A stretch of DNA of 64,000 nt from JBEKYD01 sp049509915 (GCA_049509915.1 JBEKZL010000002.1:5412-69411), one strand, 5' to 3'; positions 1 to 8,475 are shown, counted from the first letter of the stretch. A program made the numbers and translations. Notes: a model not told the origin generated them from the letters alone.

Positions 1-213
1 CGCGATAAAAGAGAAGTTGCTAATGCGCCGCGTTTTGCCATTTTCGAGGACCTCGAAATCCGCGGGTTCCAAATTGGCGACATGATTCCCTTTTCGATCG
101 GTGACAACCACGTCCAACTGGACCAGGTCCACGTTCACGCGTGCGAGCGGCTCTTGCGCCAGGCCCGCCGCGCGAGCAAGAAGTAATGCCGCCGAGAAGA
201 TGAGACGTGTCAA
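1..213 (-). CDS. VWFA-related acidobacterial protein, N-terminus only (runs off the left edge)
   Basis: Reading the minus strand from a TTG at 213 gives 71 uninterrupted codons to the window edge. Residues 1-20 look like a signal peptide (MTRLIFSAALLLARAAGLAQ). They are followed by VDLVQLDVVVTDRKGN and then NLEPADFEVLENGK. This V.V.LV.L.VVVTD..G..V..L...DF.V.E.G pattern is the usual N-terminus of the secreted VWFA-related domain family that is abundant in Acidobacteriota; the von Willebrand A fold itself would lie beyond the edge. A purine-rich AAGGCAGGG sits just upstream of the TTG, and no in-frame ATG occurs in the 30 nt before it. Probably exported; function unknown in this family. Confidence 0.8.
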   Translation of the reverse strand, partial: MTRLIFSAALLLARAAGLAQEPLARVNVDLVQLDVVVTDRKGNHVANLEPADFEVLENGKTRRISNFSFIA

Positions 214-252
214 CGCGCCCTGCCTTTTTCCCGAATCATCAGGTCCTTCCGG

Positions 253-274
253 GCGACCGTTCCCTGACGGTCGC
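253..274. repeat. Short dispersed palindrome, core TCCCTG
   Basis: Perfect inverted repeat with 8-bp arms GCGACCGT and ACGGTCGC around the 6-nt loop TCCCTG, lying in the non-coding gap between the VWFA-related gene and gpmA. Related copies occur at 19952-19973 and, degenerate, at 32543-32560. Looks like a REP-type intergenic repeat; it has no T tract, so a terminator role is not supported. Confidence 0.7.
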
Positions 275-467
275 GGCTCTGAAACGCGGCATGACGCATC
301 ATATCGTCGAGTCAGCGGTTGCTTAACATGTGGCCCTTATTGATTGGCGGCCAGATGGCGGCCGGTTTCCAGGAGATCGGGCCAGCGGTTATCGTTGCAG
401 CGCTTTCATTGGATCACGGTGATCCGGCGGCGGCCGAGCGCCGCAGACGCTGCGCTTGCTCTGCGAC

Positions 468-1214
468 TTATTTCTTTTTGCCCTGGGCGGCTACGGCATC
501 CATGGCGGCTTTCACTTTCTCGGGGTCGCCGAGATAGTAGTGGCGGAGCGGCTGGAGATTGTCGTCCAGCTCATAGACCAGGGGCATGCCGGTTGGGATG
601 TTGAGCTCGACGATATCGGACTCGGAAACCTGGTCGAGGTACTTGACCAGGGCGCGGAGGCTGTTGCCGTGGGCGGCGATGAGCACGTTTTGGCCGCTTT
701 GAATGGCCGGGGCGATGGTATCGTGCCAGAGGGGCAGGAAGCGCGCCACCGTATCCTTGAGGCACTCGGTGAGCGGCAGCTCGGCCGGGGTCAGACTTTG
801 GTAGCGGGGGTCGCGGCCGGGGTAGCGTTCGTCGTCGGGGGTCAACACGGGCGGCGGGACGTCGTAGCTGCGACGCCAGATTTTGACCTGGGCTTCGCCG
901 AACTTAGCCGCGGTTTCGGCCTTGTTCAAGCCTTGCAGGGCACCGTAATGGCGCTCGTTCAGGCGCCAGGAGCGGTACACCGGGATCCACATCAGGTCCA
1001 TCTCATCCAGCACCGTCCACAGGGTGCGGATGGCGCGCTTGAGCACCGACGTGTAGGCCACGTCGAAGTGGTACCCTTCGGCCTTCAGCACGCGGCCGCC
1101 TTCGCGCGCTTCCTCCATGCCTTTGGCGGAAAGATCCACGTCGGTCCAACCGGTAAAGCGATTCTCCTTGTTCCACTGGCTTTCGCCGTGACGCACCAGA
1201 ACCAGTTTCCTCAT
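468..1214 (-). CDS. gpmA: 2,3-bisphosphoglycerate-dependent phosphoglycerate mutase
   Basis: A 248-aa cytosolic glycolytic enzyme interconverting 3- and 2-phosphoglycerate, full length for the cofactor-dependent family. The phosphohistidine motif LVRHGESQWN lies at residues 6-15 (His9). FTGWTDVDLSAKG, NERHYGALQGLNKAE and the second catalytic histidine in AAHGNSLRALVKYLD (about residue 180) are all present. ATG at 1214 is preferred over the GTG two codons upstream because an AAAGG lies about 10 nt before the ATG and would be too close to the GTG. It is followed on the same strand, upstream, by glgC with an 80-nt gap, so the two may be co-transcribed. Confidence 0.95.
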   Translation of the reverse strand: MRKLVLVRHGESQWNKENRFTGWTDVDLSAKGMEEAREGGRVLKAEGYHFDVAYTSVLKRAIRTLWTVLDEMDLMWIPVYRSWRLNERHYGALQGLNKAETAAKFGEAQVKIWRRSYDVPPPVLTPDDERYPGRDPRYQSLTPAELPLTECLKDTVARFLPLWHDTIAPAIQSGQNVLIAAHGNSLRALVKYLDQVSESDIVELNIPTGMPLVYELDDNLQPLRHYYLGDPEKVKAAMDAVAAQGKKK

Positions 1215-1295
1215 TTGCACAAGGCCTTTCGTCGTACGATTTCCAGGATATCGGTCAAGTATGGTTTCCTGCTCAGAACTTCGATCGCCGGTAAT

Positions 1296-2507
1296 TCACG
1301 CCACCACCACGATTCCGGTCTCGGTGACATGGTAACCCTTGGCGCGGTCGGCATCTGCATCGAAGCCGATGACGCTCGATTCCGGGATCTTCACGCCAGT
1401 ATCGATAATGGCCCGGCGCACGCGGCTGTTGCGGCCAATGTCGGCGTCGGGCAACAGAATGGAATAATCCACTTCGCAGTAGCTGTTGATGCGCACTCCG
1501 GGGCAGAGGACACTATGGAGCACGCGGCCGCCGGAGATGATGCAGCCGCCGCTCACCACCGAATCCACGGCCACACCCATGCGGCGGCCCTCCTGGGCAA
1601 AGACGAACTTGGCCGGCGGGCGGGGCGTGGCGTTGGTACGGATGGGCCAGCGGGCATCGTAGAGGTTGAATTCGGGCACCACGTCCACTAGGTCCATGTT
1701 GGCTTCATAGTAGGCGTCGAGCGTACCGACGTCGCGCCAATAACGCGATTGCTTGGCGCCGATGTCATGGAAATCGTAAGCCACGATGCGCAGCCGGTCG
1801 AGGTTGTGGGGAAGCACGTCGCGAGCGAAATCGTGGCTGGAAGCGGGGTCCTCGGCATCGGCGTGGAGCAGTTCCAGCAAGACCGGCGTCTCGAAAATGT
1901 AGATGCCCATGGAGGCGGCGATCATGCCCGGGTTAAAAGGGGAACGCTGCGGATTACCGTGCTGGGGTTTTTCCTCGAAGCCCACCACGCGGCTGTCCTC
2001 ATCGATCTGGCAGACGCCGTAGCGGGGGGCGTCGAGCAGGGGCGCCTGGATGGTGGCAATGGTAACGTCGGCGCGGTGGGACACGTGCCAATCCAGCATC
2101 TCGCGGTAATTCATCTTGTAAATGTGGTCGCCGGAAAGGATGAGAGTCTGATCGGGTTTTTCGGCCTCGATGCTCTGAAAATTCTGGAAAACGGCGTCGG
2201 CGGTGCCCTGGTACCAGTCGTCGTGGACGCGTTTCATGGGCGAGAGGACTTCGATATACTCGCCGAGCTCCGGGGACAAAATGTTCCAGCCGCCGCGCAC
2301 ATGGCGGGTCAATTCCAGAGATTTGTACTGTGTTAGGATGAAGATACGACGGACGTCGGAATTGATACAGTTGGACAGCGTAAAGTCGATGATTCGATAG
2401 ACCCCGCCGAATGGCACAGCCGGTTTGGCAATGTCACGCGTCAGAGGGTAAAGGCGTTCGCCGGCACCGCCCGCCAATAGAATCGCGAGGACGTTTTTGA
2501 TTTCCAC
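1296..2507 (-). CDS. glgC: Glucose-1-phosphate adenylyltransferase (ADP-glucose pyrophosphorylase)
   Basis: A 403-aa enzyme making ADP-glucose from ATP and glucose-1-phosphate, the committed step of bacterial glycogen synthesis. The N-terminal nucleotidyltransferase domain opens with LAILLAGGAGERLYPLTRD. The motifs KPAVPFGGVYRIIDF, LSGDHIYKMNY and the substrate-binding FEEKPQHGNP follow. The C-terminal third is a left-handed beta-helix (hexapeptide pattern around CPGVRINSYCEVDYSIL and RAIIDTGVKIPESSVIG). Length fits the family. No other glycogen gene is adjacent; its neighbour gpmA belongs to glycolysis. The start sits next to a 230-nt gap shared divergently with rpsU. Confidence 0.95.
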   Translation of the reverse strand: MEIKNVLAILLAGGAGERLYPLTRDIAKPAVPFGGVYRIIDFTLSNCINSDVRRIFILTQYKSLELTRHVRGGWNILSPELGEYIEVLSPMKRVHDDWYQGTADAVFQNFQSIEAEKPDQTLILSGDHIYKMNYREMLDWHVSHRADVTIATIQAPLLDAPRYGVCQIDEDSRVVGFEEKPQHGNPQRSPFNPGMIAASMGIYIFETPVLLELLHADAEDPASSHDFARDVLPHNLDRLRIVAYDFHDIGAKQSRYWRDVGTLDAYYEANMDLVDVVPEFNLYDARWPIRTNATPRPPAKFVFAQEGRRMGVAVDSVVSGGCIISGGRVLHSVLCPGVRINSYCEVDYSILLPDADIGRNSRVRRAIIDTGVKIPESSVIGFDADADRAKGYHVTETGIVVVA

Positions 2508-2579
2508 GTAAGTACCTGAAAATACTAAGCAACAGCGGAGGCTGGCAGGGTGCCCCGGCTAGCTCTGCGAAAATTAGAC

Positions 2580-2607
2580 TTGACTTTATTTGTCAACAAC
2601 CTATGAT
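2580..2607 (+). promoter_or_regulatory. Candidate sigma70-type promoter upstream of rpsU
   Basis: TTGACT (2580-2585) and TATGAT (2602-2607) are separated by 16 nt, close to the -35/-10 consensus. They lie about 130 nt before the rpsU start, in an AT-rich patch that stands out from the GC-rich surroundings. Inferred from sequence only. Confidence 0.5.
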
Positions 2608-2739
2608 ATCAGTACCTTCTATGCATGGTGTAGGGATTTTGGGGATTGCCATCGCCGCCAGGCGTGCCGTGGGATTGTTCCCCTTCCTTTTAGTTTTCAC
2701 CGGTATAGGAATCCAGGTCTAGTTGGGAGGTGTGGTTTT

Positions 2740-2937
2740 TTGGCTGAAGTAAGGCTTCAAGAGGGCGAAACGTTGGAAAACGCCCTGCGCCGCTTCAAGA
2801 GGAAAGTCCAGCAAGAGGACATCATCAAGGAGGTCAAGCGACACTCCTACTATCTGAAGCCGGGCGAGAAGCTCCGGGCCAAGCAGGCGCTGGCCCGCAA
2901 AAGGAACCGGAAGAAGAATCGCCGGGAAGTGGAATAA
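2740..2937 (+). CDS. rpsU: 30S ribosomal protein S21
   Basis: A 65-aa basic protein with the S21 signature: EVRLQEGETLENALRRFKRK, then KEVKRHSYYLKPGEK and a lysine/arginine-rich tail (ARKRNRKKNRREVE). It binds the small ribosomal subunit near the 16S 3' end. The start is a TTG at 2740 giving (M)AEVRLQ. An open frame continues further upstream, but the conserved S21 N-terminus and the GGGAGG at 2725-2730 argue for the TTG. A strong hairpin follows directly after the stop. Confidence 0.93.
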   Translation: MAEVRLQEGETLENALRRFKRKVQQEDIIKEVKRHSYYLKPGEKLRAKQALARKRNRKKNRREVE

Positions 2938-2944
2938 ACCTGGG

Positions 2945-2965
2945 GGCGGGACCGCGAGTCCCGCC
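2945..2965 (+). terminator. GC-rich hairpin between rpsU and the zinc-ribbon gene
   Basis: Perfect 8-bp stem GGCGGGAC / GTCCCGCC with loop CGCGA, beginning 8 nt after the rpsU stop codon. Only a short CCTTATCC tail follows rather than a T tract, so it may be a weak terminator or a processing/stability element that sets the rpsU level relative to the downstream gene. Confidence 0.55.
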
Positions 2966-3010
2966 GCCTTATCCGACAATGGTTTAGGTCGAGTACGGGG
3001 CACAGTTGCT

Positions 3011-3319
3011 ATGCCGGAGTTTCAGGACCGCGTTCTGAAATGCGCCGATTGCGGCGCGGAATTTGTTTTCACAGCGGGAGAGCAGCACTTCTTCCACGAC
3101 AAGAACTTTAAGAACGAGCCCAAGCGGTGCAAGGCCTGCAAGGTCAAACGCCAGGGAAACGGCGGCGGGGGCGGTTTCACCAAGTCGGAAACCATGACCA
3201 CCTGCTCCCAGTGCGGGCGAGAGACCACGGTACCGTTCAGGCCCACCCAGGGCCGGCCGGTATATTGCCGGGAATGTTTCCAGAGCCGGAAGGCGTCGGC
3301 CGTCACGGCCGGGCAGTAG
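3011..3319 (+). CDS. Double zinc-ribbon protein (CxxC-CxxC type)
   Basis: A 102-aa protein with two zinc-binding knuckle sets. The N-terminal half has KCADCGAEF (Cys11, Cys14) and RCKACK (about residues 39-42), matching the 'probable zinc-ribbon' family. A glycine-rich linker leads to the second module TTCSQCGRETTVPFRP and GRPVYCRECFQSRK. The TVPF.P..GRPVYC..CF pattern is the recurrent CxxC-x17-CxxC domain of bacterial proteins of unknown function. It probably binds nucleic acid or a protein partner; no catalytic residues are visible. It lies 73 nt downstream of rpsU on the same strand. Confidence 0.8.
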   Translation: MPEFQDRVLKCADCGAEFVFTAGEQHFFHDKNFKNEPKRCKACKVKRQGNGGGGGFTKSETMTTCSQCGRETTVPFRPTQGRPVYCRECFQSRKASAVTAGQ

Positions 3320-3722
3320 CCAAGGGGCACCATTGAAATCCCGTTTGGACAAGGGAAGGGCGGGAAACAGAAGTTGGCCTTCCGCCTGTTTGGGTATCGG
3401 TGTGCGGAATGCGCCTGCATTTGTCGTTGGGCCGGCAGTCTTGCCCGTTCGCTGCCCTTCAGACGGCACTCGCCACGCACGTACTGCCCGACAGATCCAA
3501 TCGAGGCAGCGTCAACCCGAGAACGGGCAGACGGTACTCAAAAGTTACGGCGGACTCCCTTGACGAAATGAAAGATTACGCTAGGACGTTGGGATTGAAT
3601 GAACTAAAGACCGGAATTATTGCCAGACCTGCGCGCCACGTGGTTGGGCCAGTAGATTTTCGTGTTCTTTCTGGTCATTTGCCTTCCTTTCTGATCGTCG
3701 GAGGGTCGCGCGACCAGCCTGA
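3320..3722. other. 403-nt stretch with no supported gene
   Basis: Between the zinc-ribbon gene and the VapC remnant. Overlapping open frames exist in several phases, but none has a recognisable domain, a ribosome site or consistent third-position GC bias. If the missing N-terminus of the VapC remnant was once here, I could not recover it in any frame. Confidence 0.4.
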
Positions 3723-4043
3723 AAGCAACGGCTGAGCCGCCGCATTCTGAAAGAGCTTGCAGTTGATGATGCCATCGCTCCCGAAATCTGGGCGTTTGAG
3801 GTTGCCAATAGCATCTTCGTTTCGTTCAGCAAACGCAAGCGAATCTCGGAGCAGCAGATCGGCGAGTATCCTGGTCTTCTCAGGGCGTTGCCGATCCGCG
3901 TCGAGCCACAAACGCTCTGGTCCAACCTCGGATTAGAGTCCCTGGCACGCCGCCAGAATCTAACCGCGTACGACGCGGCCTATCTGGACCTGGCGTTGCG
4001 TACCAACTTGCCCCTCGCGACCTCCGACGGCCCGCTCCGGTAG
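3723..4043 (+). pseudogene. Remnant of a VapC-type PIN-domain toxin
   Basis: The frame between the stops at 3720 and 4041 reads APEIWAFEVANSIFVSFSKR, then RISEQQIGEYPGLLRALPI, then RRQNLTAYDAAYLDLALRT and NLPLATSD. These are the middle and C-terminal landmarks of VapC-family PIN ribonucleases (P.lW.fEVAN.L ... LT.YDAAYL.LA ... LATlD). The N-terminal strand carrying the first catalytic Asp is absent, there is no start codon before the conserved part, and no antitoxin gene is adjacent. A TAG closes the frame just where family members carry a last short segment; translation past it gives AAVGAGIVVL, which resembles that missing tail. Dead toxin gene. Confidence 0.7.
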
Positions 4044-4103
4044 GCCGCGGTCGGCGCGGGCATCGTGGTTCTGACTGAAAGTGTTGAGATTGGCCGCCTG
4101 CCG

Positions 4104-5495
4104 TTACCCCTTGCGGCGCGCGGTGGCCCATTCCGGTTTCACTACCTGGCGGGCGCGGCCAAGAGCCAAGGCATCGGCGGGCACCTTGTCGGTGATGACC
4201 GAGCCGGCGGCCAGGTAGGCGCCATCGCCGATTTCGAGCGGCGCCACCAGGGTGGAATTGCTGCCCACAAAGGCGCCTTTGCCGACGGCGGTCGGGTGCT
4301 TGCGCTTGCCGTCGTAGTTACAGGTGATGGTGCCGGCGCCGATATTGGCTTCCTCTCCGATTTGGGCATCGCCCAGGTAGGCCAGGTGTCCGGCCTTGGC
4401 GCCGGCGCCGAAGCTGGTTTTTTTCAGCTCCACGAAATTCCCGATATGGGCGCCAGGGCCGACTTCGTTGTCCATGCGGAGCCGCGCGAACGGTCCCACG
4501 CTGGCGCCGGCGCCGATGCGGGAGGTTTGAACCACGGTGTAAGCTCCAATCTCGACTCCGTCCGCCAGCACGCTGTCGCGCAAGATGGCGCCGGTGCCGA
4601 TGCGGCAGTTTTCGCCGATCGACGTTGTACCCAGGATACGGGCAAAGGGCTCGAGGACCGTATCCATGCCGATGTGTACGCCAGCGTCGATGGATACGGT
4701 TTCAGGCTTCTCGATGGTCACCCCTTCGATCATCCAATGCTGGGCCGTGCGCTGGCGCAAGAGCCGGTCCGCCTCGGCCAGCTCGACGCGGTTGTTGATG
4801 CCCAGGCATTCGCGCGGGTCTTCGATTTGCATGGCCAGCATGGAATGGCCGGCCCGATTGAGAATCTCCGCCATGTCGGTCAGGTAATACTCGTGGGCGG
4901 GATTGTCAGGGCGGATTTCGTCCACGTGGCGCCAGAACAGATCGGCGCGATAGCAATAAATGCCCATGTTGGCCTCGCGGATGGCGAGCTGCTCCGCGGT
5001 AGCGGCCTTTTGCTCGACGACCGCGATCACGTGGTTCGACACCCCGCGCAGCACGCGGCCATAGCCGGTGGCGTCTTCCATGATGGCGGAAAGCAGCACG
5101 CCGGCGGCATTGCCGGCGGCGGCGGCGCCGATCAGCCGGCGTAGGGTAGCGGCGCGCAACAGCGGGCCATCGCCATAGACCACTACCAGCCAGCCGTCGA
5201 GCCCCGACAGGGCTTCTCGCGCCACTAGCAGCGCGTGGCCGGTGCCCTTCTGTTCTTCTTGCCTGATGAAACCGATTCCGGGCGTGCGCACGGCGGCCCG
5301 CACGGCATCGGCCTGATGGCCCACCACTACGAAGATTCTCTCGGGCGGCGCCAGCTCGAGCGCGGTGGCAACCACCTGCTCGATCAAGGTGCGGCCACCG
5401 GCGCTATGAAGCACCTTGGCCTTGCGCGATTTCATGCGGGTACCCAGCCCCGCCGCCAGAATCACTACGGTTACGGGAGTCTCCATGGTTTCCAT
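4104..5495 (-). CDS. glmU: Bifunctional GlcN-1-P acetyltransferase / GlcNAc-1-P uridyltransferase
   Basis: A 463-aa cytosolic enzyme that acetylates glucosamine-1-phosphate and then forms UDP-GlcNAc, the precursor of peptidoglycan and lipopolysaccharide. The N-terminal pyrophosphorylase domain (about 1-230) has VVILAAGLGTRMKSRKAKVL, the uridine-site QEEQKGTGHA and VVYGDGPLL. A left-handed beta-helix follows (about 250-450) with VGPFARLRMDNEVG, IGNFVELKKTSFG, the catalytic-His region AGHLAYLGDAQIG and ANIGAGTITCNYDGKRKH. The ATG overlaps the yvcK stop by one base (TAATG), so translation is probably coupled to yvcK. Confidence 0.97.
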   Translation of the reverse strand: METMETPVTVVILAAGLGTRMKSRKAKVLHSAGGRTLIEQVVATALELAPPERIFVVVGHQADAVRAAVRTPGIGFIRQEEQKGTGHALLVAREALSGLDGWLVVVYGDGPLLRAATLRRLIGAAAAGNAAGVLLSAIMEDATGYGRVLRGVSNHVIAVVEQKAATAEQLAIREANMGIYCYRADLFWRHVDEIRPDNPAHEYYLTDMAEILNRAGHSMLAMQIEDPRECLGINNRVELAEADRLLRQRTAQHWMIEGVTIEKPETVSIDAGVHIGMDTVLEPFARILGTTSIGENCRIGTGAILRDSVLADGVEIGAYTVVQTSRIGAGASVGPFARLRMDNEVGPGAHIGNFVELKKTSFGAGAKAGHLAYLGDAQIGEEANIGAGTITCNYDGKRKHPTAVGKGAFVGSNSTLVAPLEIGDGAYLAAGSVITDKVPADALALGRARQVVKPEWATARRKG

Positions 5496-6502
5496 TATGG
5501 CTGGTCGCGGTGGCGCCGGCCCTCCTGTGCCAGCCGCAGTACTACTGCGGCGGTTGCCGCCGGGTCGTGGCGCACTTTGCCCGCGACCTGTGCCAGGTTG
5601 CCCGCCATCACCTTTAGCCCCAGCCGGTACAGAGCGTCGATATCGTTATCCACAGGCAGAGCCTCCTGGCGGGCGTAACGGCGCTTGGCGGCCAAAGGGA
5701 TGGGCCGGATGTTCACCACGGCATAGTCCAGGAACTTGCCGCGGGCGTGGCGATTGATGGCGCGGATGTGATCCGAAGCAGTGAATCTGGTGGTTTCGCC
5801 GGGCTGCCACATCAGGTTGACGAAATACGCCTTCACGGCAGGTGACGAGCGAATGGCGGCGGGAATACCATCCACCAGGAGGTTGGGAATGACGCTGGTG
5901 AACAGCGAGCCCGGCCCGAGGGTAATCACGTCGGCTTCGGCAATGGCGTTGAGGGCGGCTTCGAGCGGCCGCGCTTTCGGCGGGACCAGGCGCACCCGGC
6001 CGATGAGCTGCCGGCTGCGGCTGATGCGCGTCTCGCCTTTTACCCTCGCGCCGCCGGCGAGAGTGGCTTCCAGGGCTACGTTGGCGGCCGTGGAGGGAAA
6101 AATCCGGCCGGCGATTTTCAACACTTCCGAAGAAGCCGCGACGGCCTCCGTAAAGTCCCCCATTACCTGCGTAAGAGCCATCAGAAACAGGTTGCCGAAG
6201 CTATGGCCCTTCAGCCCCCGGCCGGCGGAAAAACGATATTGAAACAGTCGCGCCAACAAGGCCGAATCCTCGCTCAACGCCACCATGCAGTTGCGGATGT
6301 CGCCCGGCGGCAGGACGTCGAACTCGCGGCGCAGCCGCCCGGAGCTGCCGCCATCGTCGGTCACGGTGACGATGGCGGTGATATCCAGGACGGGCTGGGA
6401 AGCGCCCGCCGGCCGGGCGTACTGCTTGAGCCCGAGCAGCAGGGCGGACAGGCCGGTGCCGCCACCGATTGCGACCACGCGCAGAGGAGGTTGATTTTTC
6501 AT
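5495..6502 (-). CDS. yvcK: YvcK/CofD-like gluconeogenesis factor
   Basis: A 335-aa protein of the YvcK family (CofD-like Rossmann fold), which in Bacillus binds UDP-GlcNAc and is needed for growth on gluconeogenic carbon and for normal cell shape. The signatures are VVAIGGGTGLSALLLGLKQY at residues 9-28, then TVTDDGGSSGRLRREFDVLP and GDIRNCMVALS. ITLGPGSLFTSVIPNLLV and YFVNLMWQPGETTRF lie further on. It overlaps glmU by a single base (TAATG). This adjacency is biologically apt, because the known ligand of YvcK is the product of GlmU. Confidence 0.93.
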   Translation of the reverse strand: MKNQPPLRVVAIGGGTGLSALLLGLKQYARPAGASQPVLDITAIVTVTDDGGSSGRLRREFDVLPPGDIRNCMVALSEDSALLARLFQYRFSAGRGLKGHSFGNLFLMALTQVMGDFTEAVAASSEVLKIAGRIFPSTAANVALEATLAGGARVKGETRISRSRQLIGRVRLVPPKARPLEAALNAIAEADVITLGPGSLFTSVIPNLLVDGIPAAIRSSPAVKAYFVNLMWQPGETTRFTASDHIRAINRHARGKFLDYAVVNIRPIPLAAKRRYARQEALPVDNDIDALYRLGLKVMAGNLAQVAGKVRHDPAATAAVVLRLAQEGRRHRDQP

Positions 6503-6594
6503 GTTGAAGCCTTCGGCCGTCGGCGTTCAGCGCACTACGGCCGCGCCGGTCCGGCTGAGGGCGGACCGCATGAGCGCCGAAAGCTCGGCGCCAA

Positions 6595-7218
6595 TTACCA
6601 GCTCTTTCTTTCAGGATAGAGCAAGCTCTCGAAGCGCGGTTGGCCGGCTAGCGGCGCCAGGTCGGCGTCCTGGCGCGCGATCAGGCGGTTGCGAGGCTCG
6701 ATTTCGATGGCGCGTTTGAGGTTCTCGTAAGCACGATCCAGATCGCCGGAAAGGGCTTGCGCCAGTCCCAATGCGTAGTGGATGTGGTCGGCGTTGGGCG
6801 CCATGGCGAGAGCCTTGTTCAGGCTCTCTCGGGCTTCGGCGATCTTTCCGGTGTTGAACAGTGCCACACCGTAATTGTAGAAATCCTCCGCCGATACGAG
6901 GGCCGGGCCTTGCCGTTCCAGGCGCCGCGCGCACATCTCGGCGTGAAGTTGCGCCCGGTGAGCGACGTCGCGTTCCGGACCGCGGGCGGCTTGCTCGAAC
7001 AGCACCTTGGCTTCGCCGAAAGAGCGCGCGTGAAACCGCTTGCTGGCCGCCTCAAACGCCGCCAGTTGTTTTTGCGGGGTCCACACGCCGTCGTCGGCGC
7101 CGCCGCTTTCGGCTTGGTCCGGCGCTTTTGGGGATGGCGCAGCCGGTAATGGAGGCGCTCGCCTTTCGTCGACCTTCTCGTCGGTCCTGGACGCCGGTGT
7201 CTTCTTTTTCTCAGCCAT
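6595..7218 (-). CDS. TPR-repeat protein
   Basis: A 207-aa cytoplasmic protein starting at ATG 7218 (MAEKKKTPASRTDEK); a second ATG lies six codons upstream. The first 55 residues are a low-complexity Pro/Ala/Lys linker. The rest has TPR helices: FEAASKRFHARSFGEAKVLF, then DFYNYGVALFNTGKIAEARE and HIHYALGLAQALSGDLDRAY. No signal peptide or membrane segment is visible. It lies 92 nt upstream of yvcK on the same strand and may belong to that transcription unit. Function unknown; probably a scaffold. Confidence 0.75.
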   Translation of the reverse strand: MAEKKKTPASRTDEKVDERRAPPLPAAPSPKAPDQAESGGADDGVWTPQKQLAAFEAASKRFHARSFGEAKVLFEQAARGPERDVAHRAQLHAEMCARRLERQGPALVSAEDFYNYGVALFNTGKIAEARESLNKALAMAPNADHIHYALGLAQALSGDLDRAYENLKRAIEIEPRNRLIARQDADLAPLAGQPRFESLLYPERKSW

Positions 7219-7394
7219 CTCACGCCTGCCTGGCACTGAGGACGTTTAGCTCTTATAACAGAACGTGCCCATGGGACGCAACCTTTCCCGGCTGAAGCTT
7301 TCCCGGCTGAACGATCGGGCGCCACGATGCACGACTCTTCCGGTAGCCTCCTCCGGCGCGACAAGCCCGCGTCGCCACGCTAAAATCTGCGGTG

Positions 7395-8429
7395 ATGCCT
7401 TATACGACTACAACCTTCGGAGAAATCATGCTGCGCCTGAACCCCCCGGGTTTCGAGCGCTTCCTGCAAACGCCGGCGTTCGTGGCGACCTTTGGCGGGG
7501 GAGAAGCCAACGTGGCCGTGTCCCTGGCGCAACTGGGGCTGCCGGCGCGATATGTGACCGCATTGCCCGCGCAGAACCCGATAGCCGATGCCGCGATCGC
7601 CGAATTGCGGCGTTTCGGAGTGGACACCTCGGCCATCGCGCGCACCAAGGGGCGGGTGGGCATTTACTATCTGGAAGCCGGCGCCAACCAGCGGGCCTCC
7701 AAGGTAGTCTACGACCGCGATTACAGCGCCATCGCTCTGGCCAAACCGGGCGACATCGATTGGGAGCGCGCCTTTGACGGAGCCGGCTGGTTCCACATCA
7801 GCGGCATCAGCCCCGCCATCAGCGCCACCTGCGCCGCGCTGTCGCTTGAAGCCGCCGCCGCCGCGCGTGCCCGGGGCGTGAAGGTCTCCTGCGATCTGAA
7901 CTACCGCAAGAACCTGTGGAAGTGGGGTAAGCCGGCGGTGGAGGTGATGCGCGAGCTGGTAGCCTTGGCGGACATCATTGTCGCCAACGAGGAAGACGTG
8001 CAGATGACCCTGGGGCTGGAGGTCGATGTCGACGTCCAGTCGGGAGAACTGGATTACGCCCAATACCAGAGCCTGACCAACATGGTGCTCAGCGACTACC
8101 CGAAACTGGAAGCCGTCGCCATCACCTTGCGCGAGTCCCGCAGCGCCTCGGAGAACGGCTGGTCCGCCTGCCTCAACGACAGGCACGAGTTCATGCTCAG
8201 CCGCCACTACGACATCACTCACATCGTGGATCGCGTGGGTGCCGGCGACAGTTTCGCGGCGGGCCTGATCTACGGCTACCAGACGCTCGCGACGCACCGC
8301 GAGGCGCTGGAATTCGCGGTGGCCGCCAGTTGTCTCAAGCATTCCGTGGTGGGCGATTTCAGCCGCATCTCGGCGGATGAAGTCCAGGCCCTGATGAAGG
8401 GCGGCGGGTCGGGACGGGTGCAGAGGTAG
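7395..8429 (+). CDS. kdgK: 2-dehydro-3-deoxygluconokinase (PfkB family sugar kinase)
   Basis: A 344-aa ribokinase-family enzyme, predicted to phosphorylate 2-keto-3-deoxygluconate to KDPG for the Entner-Doudoroff or hexuronate route. The N-terminus has FGEIMLRLNPPGFERFLQT and the substrate-binding FGGGEANVAVSLAQLGLPAR. YYLEAGANQRASKVVYDRDY is typical of the KDG kinase branch. The ATP-site/catalytic base motif DRVGAGDSFAAGLIYGY (Asp of GAGD) lies near residue 280. ATG 7395 follows an alternative GTG at 7392. Substrate assignment is by family resemblance; a related ketose kinase activity cannot be excluded. Confidence 0.85.
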   Translation: MPYTTTTFGEIMLRLNPPGFERFLQTPAFVATFGGGEANVAVSLAQLGLPARYVTALPAQNPIADAAIAELRRFGVDTSAIARTKGRVGIYYLEAGANQRASKVVYDRDYSAIALAKPGDIDWERAFDGAGWFHISGISPAISATCAALSLEAAAAARARGVKVSCDLNYRKNLWKWGKPAVEVMRELVALADIIVANEEDVQMTLGLEVDVDVQSGELDYAQYQSLTNMVLSDYPKLEAVAITLRESRSASENGWSACLNDRHEFMLSRHYDITHIVDRVGAGDSFAAGLIYGYQTLATHREALEFAVAASCLKHSVVGDFSRISADEVQALMKGGGSGRVQR

Positions 8430-8457
8430 GCGAGCCCGGGGCGCGCTTCGCGTCCAG

Positions 8458-8475
8458 GCGGCAGGATTTTGCCGC
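8458..8475 (+). terminator. Possible weak terminator after kdgK
   Basis: Inverted repeat GCGGCA / TGCCGC with the 6-nt loop GGATTT, starting about 28 nt past the kdgK stop and followed by TCTT. The stem is short and the T tract poor. Confidence 0.3.

Noticed and set aside
456..1691. 411-aa plus-strand open frame over gpmA and glgC
   Set aside because: It is the antisense of two clearly conserved enzymes and has no domain of its own; high GC keeps such shadow frames open.
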